A stretch of DNA of 64,000 bases from Piscinibacter defluvii (GTDB taxonomy: Bacteria > Pseudomonadota > Gammaproteobacteria > Burkholderiales > Burkholderiaceae_C). Both the position numbers and the translations under genes were made by a program. This document shows, piece after piece, positions 7,558 through 14,926 of this stretch. The notes beneath the pieces were generated by a model, which saw only the letters and a program-made list of their open reading frames with translations, was not told the origin of the DNA and ran no database searches. The stretch covers positions 433,024 through 497,023 of the forward strand of contig NZ_ML137196.1 in NCBI RefSeq assembly GCF_004011805.1, given 5' to 3'. Every line of letters begins with the position of its first letter. Position 1 is the stretch's first letter.

Positions 7558-9162
7558 TCACTTGTGGCTGCCGCCACTGGAATAGCCGCCGAACGAGCCG
7601 CCGCCGCTGCGCCAGCCGCTGCTGCCGCTGCTGCGATTGCGTGCGCAGTTCTGGTACTCCGCGCTCGCCTCGCCGTAGGTGGCCCGGAGGTCGTCGCACT
7701 CGTCGCCGTCGCACTTGAACATGATCAGCATGACGGCCAGCACGAAGCCCCAGAAGAACAGCTTGGCCAGCAGCGAGGCGGCGTTGCCGGAGGTCGGCAG
7801 CGTGTCGCGCTTCATCGCCGCGAGCTTGTCGGTCTCGAGGCGGAAGGCCTTCAGCACCGCCTCGGCCGCGAGCGTCTCGCCGGCCGACCAGGTGATCTCC
7901 TGCGTGCTGCCCGATTCGCCCGTTCCCCCGGTGCGCTCGCGGTTCAGGCGCTTCGCCGAGGCGCCGCCGGTGCCCTGGTAGTCGGTGTTGTAGGTCAGCG
8001 CGTCACGCTCGAGCCGCCAGTAGAACTCGCCGAGCACGTAGGTGGCCTTGCCGGTGTAGTCGTACAGCTTGCGGTACAGCACGCCCTGGTACTTGACCGA
8101 CTCGCCGGCACGCTCGGGCACGCCGGTGATGGGGGCGGTCCAGCTCCAGCCGTCTTCGGCATCCACGAGAAAGGCGAAGCCGGCCTGCCGGTGGTAGAGC
8201 AGGTACTCGCGCCAGAAGGTCTGCTCGTCGTCGCCGCCCTGTGCCACCTCGCAGCGTTCGGCATAACCCACCACCTGCCAGGGCAGCGGGCCTTTGCCGA
8301 GGATGGCCAGCGTGCCGGTGCTGCCGAGCGGGATCTGCGGCTCGCTGCCGTTCTCCTGCGCGTAGTGCCGCAGGTCGCCGCCCACGCCCTGCGACACGTC
8401 GACCACCGCGTGGCACTGGGGGCAGACGATCGACTGCGTGGTCGAGAGCTTGATCGTCAGCGCGGTGCCGCAGCTCGGGCACTCGACGCCGCGCGCCTTG
8501 AGCGTCTTCTCGCTCGCCTCGGCCAGGCCGGTGAGCGCGAGCTCCGAGAGCGCCACGGAGCGACCGACCGACCAGGCCGGCGCGGCCGGGTCGCCGTAGT
8601 CCAGCGTGCCGACCTCGCCGCGCGTGCTGCGCAGGTCGGCCACGACGAAGGCCTGGTCCGGCTTCGGCGCCGCGGGCAGCTCGCCCTGGGCCGCGATCAG
8701 CCTCGCCGTGGTGACCGAGGCCACCGACCAGGGCTGGCCGGCCACCACCACCGACTGGCCCGCGCGCAGCTGCTCGGCCGGCGGCACCGCGGCGTCCAGG
8801 CGCGCATCGAAGGCGAAGACATAGGCACCGTTGTCCTCGCTCAGCCAGCCCGAGCGGCCGTTGTCGAACAGGGCGTGCCACTCGTTCCAGGTGCCTTCGC
8901 CGTAGCCGTATTGCAGCCGGCCGACCAGCGTGAAGGGTTCGCCCTGGAAGCGCCCGGCCACGCCGAGCTGCAGCGGCGAATGGTCGTCGAACAGCTCGGC
9001 CGACTGGCCGATGCGGCGCAGCGCCGCGCCGTCGCGCACGATCGTGCTGCGGCAGAAGCTGCAGACCGCAAAGGCGGACGCGGCCGAGCGGAACTCGACC
9101 GGCGCACCGCAGTTCGGGCACGCGGCCCGGTAGCCGCGCTGGGGGCTCGGCTCGGTGGCCAA
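7558..9162 (-). CDS. DUF4178 zinc-ribbon protein
   Basis: A 534-residue protein. Two zinc ribbons are visible: CPNC...CSFC (Cys15, 18, 34, 37) and CPSC...CPQC near residues 225-250. Each is followed by a beta-rich DUF4178-like segment (for example LVGRLQYGYGEGTWNEWHAL and a second copy with TFWREYLLYHRQAGFAFLVD). Near the C-terminus is one hydrophobic helix (about 465-485), then a Cys-containing segment and a Gly/Ser-rich tail ending SGGSHK. It is probably membrane-anchored with a large soluble part. It sits 13 bp after the SPFH gene and 27 bp before DUF350. The biochemical role is unknown. Confidence 0.85.
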   Translation of the reverse strand: MATEPSPQRGYRAACPNCGAPVEFRSAASAFAVCSFCRSTIVRDGAALRRIGQSAELFDDHSPLQLGVAGRFQGEPFTLVGRLQYGYGEGTWNEWHALFDNGRSGWLSEDNGAYVFAFDARLDAAVPPAEQLRAGQSVVVAGQPWSVASVTTARLIAAQGELPAAPKPDQAFVVADLRSTRGEVGTLDYGDPAAPAWSVGRSVALSELALTGLAEASEKTLKARGVECPSCGTALTIKLSTTQSIVCPQCHAVVDVSQGVGGDLRHYAQENGSEPQIPLGSTGTLAILGKGPLPWQVVGYAERCEVAQGGDDEQTFWREYLLYHRQAGFAFLVDAEDGWSWTAPITGVPERAGESVKYQGVLYRKLYDYTGKATYVLGEFYWRLERDALTYNTDYQGTGGASAKRLNRERTGGTGESGSTQEITWSAGETLAAEAVLKAFRLETDKLAAMKRDTLPTSGNAASLLAKLFFWGFVLAVMLIMFKCDGDECDDLRATYGEASAEYQNCARNRSSGSSGWRSGGGSFGGYSSGGSHK

Positions 9163-9175
9163 GACGCAGGGCGGC

Positions 9176-10222
9176 CTAGACCAGCTTCTTCAGCAGCTCG
9201 GCCTTCTTGGCGTCGAACTCGTCCTGCGTCAGGATGCCCTTGGCCTTCAGGTCGGCCAGCTTCTCGAGGGTGGCCATCACCTCGTCGGGCTTGACGCCTG
9301 CCGGGGCTGCCGCGGCAGCCGCTTGCGGCCCGGCACCCTGCAGGCCCTGCGAGAGCTGCTGCGCCATCACCTGACCGAGCGCGACGCCGGCCCCCAGGCC
9401 CATCGCATCGCCGACCACGCCGCCGCCGCTGCCGGCACCGGCCGCGCCTTCGGCGAATTTCGGGATCGCCTGCGCGGTCTGGTACTGCATGAACTTGCCC
9501 ATGTCGCCGCCGACCATGCCCATGCCGATCTTCTGGTCGAGGATCTTCTGCAGTTCCTCGGGCAGCGAGACGTTCTGCACCGTCACGCCCTCGAGCTTCA
9601 GGCCGATCTTCTCGAACGCGGGCGCGGTGGCCTCCTGCAGCGCCTTGGCGAACTCGATCTGGTTGGCAGCGAGGTCGAGGAAGGCGATGCCGCTGCTCGC
9701 CACGGCGTCGGAGATGTGCTGCAGCATCAGCGCGCGCAGCTGGCCGTCGAGCTCGGCCACGGTGTAGGTGTCGCGCGTGCCGGAGATCTCGGTGTGGAAC
9801 AGCTTCGGGTCGGCGACGCGGTAGCTGTAGTTGCCGAAGGCGCGCAGGCGCACGGCGCCGAAATCCTTGTCGCGGATCGTGACCGGCTGGGTGGTGCCCC
9901 AGCGCTGGTCGACCTGCTGGCGCGTGCTGAAGAAGTAGACGTCGCTCTTGAACGGGCTCTTGAAGAGCTTGTCCCAGTTCTGCAGGTAGGTGAGGATGGG
10001 CAGCGTCGCCGTGGTCAGCGTGTAGCGGCCAGGGCCGAATGCGTCGGCCACCTTGCCCTCGTTGACGAACAGGGCCATCTGCGATTCGCGCACCGTCAGC
10101 GAGCCGCCGTTCTGGATCTCGCGGTCGGCCATCGGGAAGCGCCAGGCGAGCGTGCCGTCGGCCGGCTCCACCCACTCGATGATGTCGATGAACTGTTTCT
10201 TGATGAAATCCATCAGCGCCAT
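9176..10222 (-). CDS. SPFH-domain protein with C-terminal SHOCT motif
   Basis: A 348-residue protein of the SPFH/virion-core-like family. The N-terminal half (FIDIIEWVEPADGTLAWRFP through the helical region near 230) is the SPFH band-7 fold, expected to oligomerise on membranes. A Gly/Ala-rich linker (about 240-305) leads to a SHOCT-like tail, LADLKAKGILTQDEFDAKKA, which often mediates oligomerisation. It is the first gene of the run SPFH-DUF4178-DUF350-spermidine synthase-FAD oxidase, all within short gaps or overlaps. A TATGAT hexamer at 10277-10282 (minus) is a plausible -10 for the operon. Confidence 0.88.
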   Translation of the reverse strand: MALMDFIKKQFIDIIEWVEPADGTLAWRFPMADREIQNGGSLTVRESQMALFVNEGKVADAFGPGRYTLTTATLPILTYLQNWDKLFKSPFKSDVYFFSTRQQVDQRWGTTQPVTIRDKDFGAVRLRAFGNYSYRVADPKLFHTEISGTRDTYTVAELDGQLRALMLQHISDAVASSGIAFLDLAANQIEFAKALQEATAPAFEKIGLKLEGVTVQNVSLPEELQKILDQKIGMGMVGGDMGKFMQYQTAQAIPKFAEGAAGAGSGGGVVGDAMGLGAGVALGQVMAQQLSQGLQGAGPQAAAAAAPAGVKPDEVMATLEKLADLKAKGILTQDEFDAKKAELLKKLV

Positions 10223-10276
10223 GGACCACCCCCGACCTGTGATTGCGATGCCCGGCCAGGGTGGCCGGGTGCGCGG

Positions 10277-10282
10277 ATCATA
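10277..10282 (-). promoter_or_regulatory. Candidate -10 of SPFH operon
   Basis: TATGAT on the minus strand, 55 nt before the SPFH start, in the 113 bp gap after epsI. A good -35 at standard spacing is not visible. Confidence 0.35.
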
Positions 10283-10335
10283 GTGGCGCCGTCGTCGCGC
10301 GGCGTGACAGAAATCGCACGCTGCGCCTCACCCCT

Positions 10336-11019
10336 TCAGGGGTGTGCCGCCTCGCCGAGCAGGCGCGCTCGCGACGAAGGCTGCAGCGCCTGAAGCATGT
10401 CCGCCGCGAACTGCGAGTGCAGCTGCCAGGCGCCCTCGGCGTGCGGGTCGATCGAGGACAGGCGCACCAGCAGGCCGTCGCTGCGGCGTCGCTGGCCGAG
10501 GTGCACGAGCCGTTCGCGCAGCGACGGGCGTCGACCCTGGTCGAGCCGCCCGCCGACCACGGCCCAGTAGGTGATGGGCTCCGGGCGACCGGGCAAGCGG
10601 GCGACGAGCCGCGTCACCGGCAGTCCGCGTGCCCCCACGGGCAGCGCAGCCGCGTTCGGCGTGCTGACCTCGAAGCCACCGGCGCGGTAACAGACCTCCG
10701 GTCGGTGCAGCTGCATGTCGGCCGACTGGTCGGCGCCATAGGCGATCGACAGCATGACGCGCTGGCCCCGGTCGTTCAGGAAGGTGCGCTCGAGCACCTG
10801 GTCGTACATCTGCACCTGCGCCCCGCGCCGGTCGGCGGCGCGCACGAAGGCCACGCTTTCCGGATCGATGCGCCAGTCGCCGAAACGCTCCGGCAGCAGG
10901 GCGTCGAGGTCGAGCCGGTCCGCGGGGTCGGCCGGCCGGGGCTTCATCCAGGCCGCGAGCGCCGCGGTGGAGCCCATGCCCAGCGCGAGCACCAGCGCAC
11001 GCCGGCGCAGCGGGTTCAT
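10336..11019 (-). CDS. epsI: EpsI-family exosortase-associated protein
   Basis: A 227-residue protein with an N-terminal membrane segment (about residues 7-24) and the EpsI-type periplasmic domain. Recognisable features are LLPERFGDWR, the segment ADMQLHRPEVCYRAGGF and the conserved PITYWAVVGG. EpsI accompanies exosortase and is required for exopolysaccharide production in methylotroph and Burkholderiales eps clusters; its chemistry is not settled. The ATG overlaps the xrtB stop (ATGA), so the two are coupled. Confidence 0.88.
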   Translation of the reverse strand: MNPLRRRALVLALGMGSTAALAAWMKPRPADPADRLDLDALLPERFGDWRIDPESVAFVRAADRRGAQVQMYDQVLERTFLNDRGQRVMLSIAYGADQSADMQLHRPEVCYRAGGFEVSTPNAAALPVGARGLPVTRLVARLPGRPEPITYWAVVGGRLDQGRRPSLRERLVHLGQRRRSDGLLVRLSSIDPHAEGAWQLHSQFAADMLQALQPSSRARLLGEAAHP

Positions 11020-11918
11020 CGTGCCTCCCGCGGCGTCGGCAGCACCCGGCCGAGCAGGCCGTCCACCGCGATCACCAGCACCAGCGCGACCATGAACAGC
11101 ACCATGCCGGCGAAGCCGTGCAGGAAGCCTTGCCCGGCCGCATCGCCGAAGTGGTAGGTGATCAGCGTCAGGCTCACGACGCGCACCACGTTGGCGAGAA
11201 AGGCCACCGGCACCACCAGCACGGCCAGCAGCGCGTTGCGCAGCAGCGACTGGTGGTTCATCAGGTTCGTGTAGAGCAGGCCCATGGCCTCCAGCACGAA
11301 CATCGTCTGCAACCCGGCGCAGGCCTCGTTGACGAGCAGCTGGTACTGGCCGATCGTGATGATCACGCCGGTGCGGCCGACCGGGTAGCCGACCCATTGC
11401 AGCAGCTGCACGCCCACCGCCGAGACAGCGGTCTTCATCGGCCCGGTGATCGTCAGCACGAGCGAGAACGGCAGCGGCACGGTGAACAGCAGGAAGAACA
11501 GCGCGAACCAGATCGTGCGCAGCCCGGCCCAGCCCTTGAAGCACAGCACCAGCGCGGCCGGCAGCAGGATGATCGACAGCAGCTCGAGGCGGAACACGCC
11601 GAGCAGCCGCCCGAGCAGGTAGCACCCGAGGGCGGCCGCGAACACCAAGGTGGTGGCCAGCAGCGCGGGACGGTCCGGCAGCGCCAGCAGTTCCTCGCGG
11701 CGGCGCCACACCAGCCAGGCAGCAATGGCCATCACGAGCAGTTCATGGCCCTGGGTCTCGATCGACCAGGCGCCGGCAGACCAGTCCCACAACAGCGGCA
11801 CGTACAGCGCCAGCAGGCCCGCGACCACCAGCGCCAAGGCGACCCGGTCGAGGCCGCCGCGCACCGGCAGCACCGGGCCGGCCGCCGCGCGGCCGCCGGC
11901 GATGCCCGCCGGGTTCAC
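11016..11918 (-). CDS. xrtB: Exosortase B
   Basis: A 300-residue polytopic membrane transpeptidase-like enzyme with about eight helices that processes PEP-CTERM proteins. The catalytic triad of the family is in place: Cys200 in NEACAGLQT, Arg246 in FLANVVRV, and His267 in GFLHGFAG. The B subtype is inferred from the neighbouring EpsD and EpsI. It overlaps epsD by 4 bp and epsI by 4 bp. The nearest PEP-CTERM substrate lies 1.1 kb upstream in the same orientation. Confidence 0.92.
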   Translation of the reverse strand: MNPAGIAGGRAAAGPVLPVRGGLDRVALALVVAGLLALYVPLLWDWSAGAWSIETQGHELLVMAIAAWLVWRRREELLALPDRPALLATTLVFAAALGCYLLGRLLGVFRLELLSIILLPAALVLCFKGWAGLRTIWFALFFLLFTVPLPFSLVLTITGPMKTAVSAVGVQLLQWVGYPVGRTGVIITIGQYQLLVNEACAGLQTMFVLEAMGLLYTNLMNHQSLLRNALLAVLVVPVAFLANVVRVVSLTLITYHFGDAAGQGFLHGFAGMVLFMVALVLVIAVDGLLGRVLPTPREAR

Positions 11919-12802
11919 TGCGGCGCCCCCGGACGGGCCGCCGCCGAGGCGGCTTCCTGCGCCGCCTTGGCGAAGTTGCCCACGTACTCGATGCGCGCCT
12001 CGTCGCGCAGCTTCTTCATCGCCTCGGCAACGGCGGCCGCCTTGCGTTCGTTGATCAGGAAGACCTCGATGGCCTTGCTGGCGGTGTGCCGGTCGATCGG
12101 CGCCTTGACCGACTGCACCACCGTGAACACACGCGAGGCCCCAGGCACCGCCATGAAGACCGACTGGCCCGGCTCGAGCCCCGCCACCTGGCGCAGCACC
12201 GCCTGCGGCAGATCCTCGGCGGCCTGGGCCAGCAGCCGGCCCTCGAATCGGATGTGCGCCTCGCGCAGGCCACGCTCGATGTCGTCCACCGAGCCGGCAC
12301 GGGCCACCACGGCCTGCACCGTCGCGGCATCGGCCATCGGCTCGACCGCCGTCTCGCGCAGGACGTACAGGCGCCGCTGGGCAAACAGCTCGGGACGCGC
12401 GGTGTAGTAGCGGTCGATCTCGTCACTGCTGGGGCCGACGACCTTGTCCGCCACGCGTTCCTGGTAGCTGCGCGCGAGCAGCTCGCGCCGCGCGGCCTCG
12501 AGCAGCTGCACGACGCGCGGATCCTTGTCGAGGCCGGCGTCGGCGCCGGCCTGCGCGGCGAGCTCCTGGTCGACCAGCAGCTCGAGCACCCGCCCGGTGG
12601 CGCGCTCGGCCGGGTCGTTGGCCACCTGGCGCGGCTGGCGCTGCAGCACGGCCTGCACCTGGTGCACCGAAATCTCGCCCTTGTTGACCTTGACGGCGAT
12701 CTGGGTGTCGCCGCCGGAGCCCCCGCAGGCGGCGACCAGCAGGCCGGCCGCGATGGCGAGCACAGGGCGCGCGGCGCGCAGCAAAGAGGTGGACGGTTGC
12801 AT
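11915..12802 (-). CDS. epsD: EpsD-family peptidyl-prolyl isomerase lipoprotein
   Basis: A 295-residue protein of the SurA/PpiD-like EpsD family. The signal peptide ends in the lipobox LLVAAC (Cys26). An N-terminal SurA-like helical region (about 35-130, VNKGEISVHQVQAVL, LELLVDQELAAQAGADAG) is followed by a degenerate parvulin-like domain. It is expected in the periplasm, assisting exopolysaccharide or exosortase-linked secretion. The upstream 60-80 bp hold two GC-rich hairpins. The stop overlaps the xrtB start by 4 bp. Confidence 0.87.
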   Translation of the reverse strand: MQPSTSLLRAARPVLAIAAGLLVAACGGSGGDTQIAVKVNKGEISVHQVQAVLQRQPRQVANDPAERATGRVLELLVDQELAAQAGADAGLDKDPRVVQLLEAARRELLARSYQERVADKVVGPSSDEIDRYYTARPELFAQRRLYVLRETAVEPMADAATVQAVVARAGSVDDIERGLREAHIRFEGRLLAQAAEDLPQAVLRQVAGLEPGQSVFMAVPGASRVFTVVQSVKAPIDRHTASKAIEVFLINERKAAAVAEAMKKLRDEARIEYVGNFAKAAQEAASAAARPGAPQ

Positions 12803-12841
12803 GGTGGCGTGGAGCTGGCGAGTGGGACGGAGACACTACCC

Positions 12842-12884
12842 CGGGGCGCTGGCCCCGTATACACCCCGGGGGGAACCCCCGGGG
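12842..12884. repeat. Two adjacent GC hairpins upstream of epsD
   Basis: First hairpin: CGGGGC (12842-12847), loop GCTG, GCCCCG (12852-12857). Second: CCCCGGGGG (12864-12872), loop GAA, CCCCCGGGG (12876-12884), a perfect 9 bp stem. They lie 40-82 nt before the epsD ATG and after the PEP-CTERM terminator. They could act as an attenuator or block read-through. No U tract follows either. Confidence 0.6.
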
Positions 12885-12944
12885 CCGGGAGCGTGATGCG
12901 CGCCGCAGACTTGTCGCCCTCGGGTGCGCTGCCGGGACGACTGC

Positions 12945-12972
12945 AAAGAAATGACGGGCCCGCAGGCCCGTC
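12945..12972 (-). terminator. Terminator of PEP-CTERM gene
   Basis: Stem GACGGGCC/GGCCCGTC (12953-12960 with 12965-12972), four-base loop, followed on the minus strand by ATTTCTTTG. It lies 25 bp past the stop of the PEP-CTERM gene, which suggests that gene is mostly monocistronic. Confidence 0.65.
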
Positions 12973-12996
12973 GCACTGACCGAACCTGCACCGCCT

Positions 12997-13557
12997 TCAG
13001 GCGCGACGCCGGCGCCTGACTGCGGCACCCACACCCGCCAGGCCGGCCAGCATCATGGCCAGCGCCTCGGGCTCCGGGGCCGGCGAGGCAACCGGTGCTG
13101 CCGTGGCGATGCTGCCCTTGTAACCCACCAGGCCCGGCACGATGCCCCACTCCTGCGTGATGCTCGAGGCCACCGCGAGCGTGTAGGTGCCGGCGGTCAG
13201 TCCGTTGAAGGTGAAGTCCCAGGGCGAGCTGTCGGAATCGAACAGCGATCCGGTCTTGCCGAGCGTGATGCCCCCGTTGAACAGGCTCACGGAAGTCACG
13301 TCGATCGCCAGCTGGTTCAGGTCGAAGCCCCAGAGGCTGGGATCCCGCTCGATGACGCCGCCGAACGACACGGCCGGCCCGCTCAGCGTGAAGGTGTAGC
13401 AGTCGAGGTAGCTTCCGGTGGACCCGAAGGCATGGCCGAACACTTCCAGGCCCGGGGGCCCCAGCGGACCCCAGTTCGAGGTGCTGGTGCAGGTGGCCGC
13501 CATGGTCGGGCCGGCGAGCGACAAGGCACACAGCGCACCCAGCAGTTTCGTCTTCAT
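12997..13557 (-). CDS. PEP-CTERM sorting-signal protein
   Basis: A 186-residue secreted protein. The signal peptide is LLGALCALSLAGPTMAATC (cleavage near residue 21). A beta-rich domain contains YLDCYTFTL, close to the FxDxF-type PEP-CTERM family pattern. The C-terminal sorting signal is PEP (161-163), then the hydrophobic stretch ALAMMLAGLAGVGAAV, then RRRRRA. It should be cut and anchored or released by the exosortase encoded 1.1 kb downstream. The start at 13557 is chosen over 13632 because the signal peptide begins there. Confidence 0.9.
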   Translation of the reverse strand: MKTKLLGALCALSLAGPTMAATCTSTSNWGPLGPPGLEVFGHAFGSTGSYLDCYTFTLSGPAVSFGGVIERDPSLWGFDLNQLAIDVTSVSLFNGGITLGKTGSLFDSDSSPWDFTFNGLTAGTYTLAVASSITQEWGIVPGLVGYKGSIATAAPVASPAPEPEALAMMLAGLAGVGAAVRRRRRA

Positions 13558-13707
13558 CGTGGTTTCCAAGCCTTGAGTTGGCGCGATCCGGCCGGTCTTC
13601 CGGCAGCCCGCGTTCGATGGCTTATTCTGCAATCAGGTGCGGCCCACCGGGTGCCCCAGGCCCCCCCGGTGCAGGGTGGGGAACAACCCTCTCCGGGGCG
13701 CGTTCGT

Positions 13708-13713
13708 GACAAT
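13708..13713 (+). promoter_or_regulatory. Candidate -10 of UbiH-type monooxygenase
   Basis: GACAAT lies 6 nt before an in-frame GTG (13720) and 15 nt before the ATG (13729). If transcription starts about 7 nt downstream, the GTG would be a leaderless start. Confidence 0.3.
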
Positions 13714-13728
13714 GTCGACGTGTCCCTC

Positions 13729-14907
13729 ATGACCCGTGTTGATTCGATTGCCGTGATCGGCGCAGGCCCGGTCGGCCTGGCGTTGGCGCTGCGTGCAGCC
13801 GAGCTGCTGCCGCAGGCCGTCATCGCGCTGTTCGACGGCCGCGCCGCCGACAAGGACCTCAGCGGCGACTCGCGCACGCTCGCGCTGGCGCTGGGCAGCG
13901 TGCAGCTGCTGCGGCGCCTGGACGCCTGGCCCGCGCCGGCGGCGCAATCCATCCTCGAGGTGCGGGTGTCGCAGCAGCAGGCCGCCGCGCCCTGGCCGGG
14001 CCGGCACCCGCCCGAGCTGCGCATCCTGGCGCGCGAGGAGGGCGTGCCGATGCTCGGCGCGGTGCTCTCGTACGGCGCGCTGGTGAGCCGCCTGCAGGCG
14101 CGCTGGATGGAGCGGGTGGCTGGCGAACCGGCGCGGCTGCAGGCCCGCTTCGGGCAGCCGGTCACCGGGCTCAAGCCGCTCGACGGCGCGGTCGAGGTGG
14201 ACGCCGGGCTGGCCGAGCGTTTCGACCTGGCCGTCGTCGCCGAAGGCGGGGTGTTCGCGGAGCAGGCGCGCAAGGCGGTCGCGCACGACTACCACCAGGC
14301 GGCCTGGGTCGGCACGCTGGGCTGGGCCGACGGCGCGCCCGCCGGCGTGGCCGTGGAGCGTTTCACCCGGCACGGCCCGCTCGCCCTGTTGCCGCTGCCC
14401 GACCGCCGCTCGGCGCTGGTGTGGTGCGTGGACGCCGACGACGACCCCCTGCCGGCGCTGGACGAGGCCCAGCGCCTGGCCGTGCTGCGCCACCTGCTGC
14501 CCGCCGACCTGGGCACGCCGGCCACGCTCTCGCCGCTCAAGCGCTTCGCACTCGGCCTGAATGCCGAGCGCACCCTGACCCAGGGCCGCACCGTGCGCAT
14601 CGGCAATGCGGCGCAGACGCTGCACCCGGTGGCCGGACAGGGGCTCAACCTGGGCCTGCGCGACGCCTGGTCGCTGGTGGAGGCGCTGCGGCGCGGGCCG
14701 AGCGTCGATGCGGCGCTGCGCCGGCTCGAGTGGCAGCGCGCGCCGGACCGCTGGTCGATGATCGCGGCCACCGACTTCCTCGCGCGCAGCTTCACCTGGT
14801 CGATCCCGGGCGCGGGGGTGGCACGCGGGCTGGGCCTCGCGGCACTGCAGGCGTTCGCGCCCGCGCGCTCGGCGCTGGCACGGCAGATGATGTTCGGCGG
14901 GCGCTGA
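13729..14907 (+). CDS. FAD-dependent UbiH/UbiF-type monooxygenase
   Basis: A 392-residue flavoprotein hydroxylase. The FAD-binding N-terminus is IAVIGAGPVGLALALR. The C-terminal motif RIGNAAQTLHPVAGQGLNLG is the signature of the UbiH/UbiF/VisC ubiquinone hydroxylases. It probably hydroxylates an octaprenyl benzenoid intermediate of ubiquinone synthesis at the membrane; which ring position cannot be told. The start may instead be the in-frame GTG at 13720. It stands alone, with the PEP-CTERM gene divergent upstream and the ROK operon convergent downstream. Confidence 0.88.
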   Translation: MTRVDSIAVIGAGPVGLALALRAAELLPQAVIALFDGRAADKDLSGDSRTLALALGSVQLLRRLDAWPAPAAQSILEVRVSQQQAAAPWPGRHPPELRILAREEGVPMLGAVLSYGALVSRLQARWMERVAGEPARLQARFGQPVTGLKPLDGAVEVDAGLAERFDLAVVAEGGVFAEQARKAVAHDYHQAAWVGTLGWADGAPAGVAVERFTRHGPLALLPLPDRRSALVWCVDADDDPLPALDEAQRLAVLRHLLPADLGTPATLSPLKRFALGLNAERTLTQGRTVRIGNAAQTLHPVAGQGLNLGLRDAWSLVEALRRGPSVDAALRRLEWQRAPDRWSMIAATDFLARSFTWSIPGAGVARGLGLAALQAFAPARSALARQMMFGGR

Positions 14908-14926
14908 GCGCCGCCGCCGCCCCGGC

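Noticed and set aside
13558-13728. Sigma-54 promoter upstream of the PEP-CTERM gene
   Set aside because: GCAC...TTGC wording is present on the minus strand near 13640-13655, but the GG/GC spacing is one base short and the -24 GG is missing.
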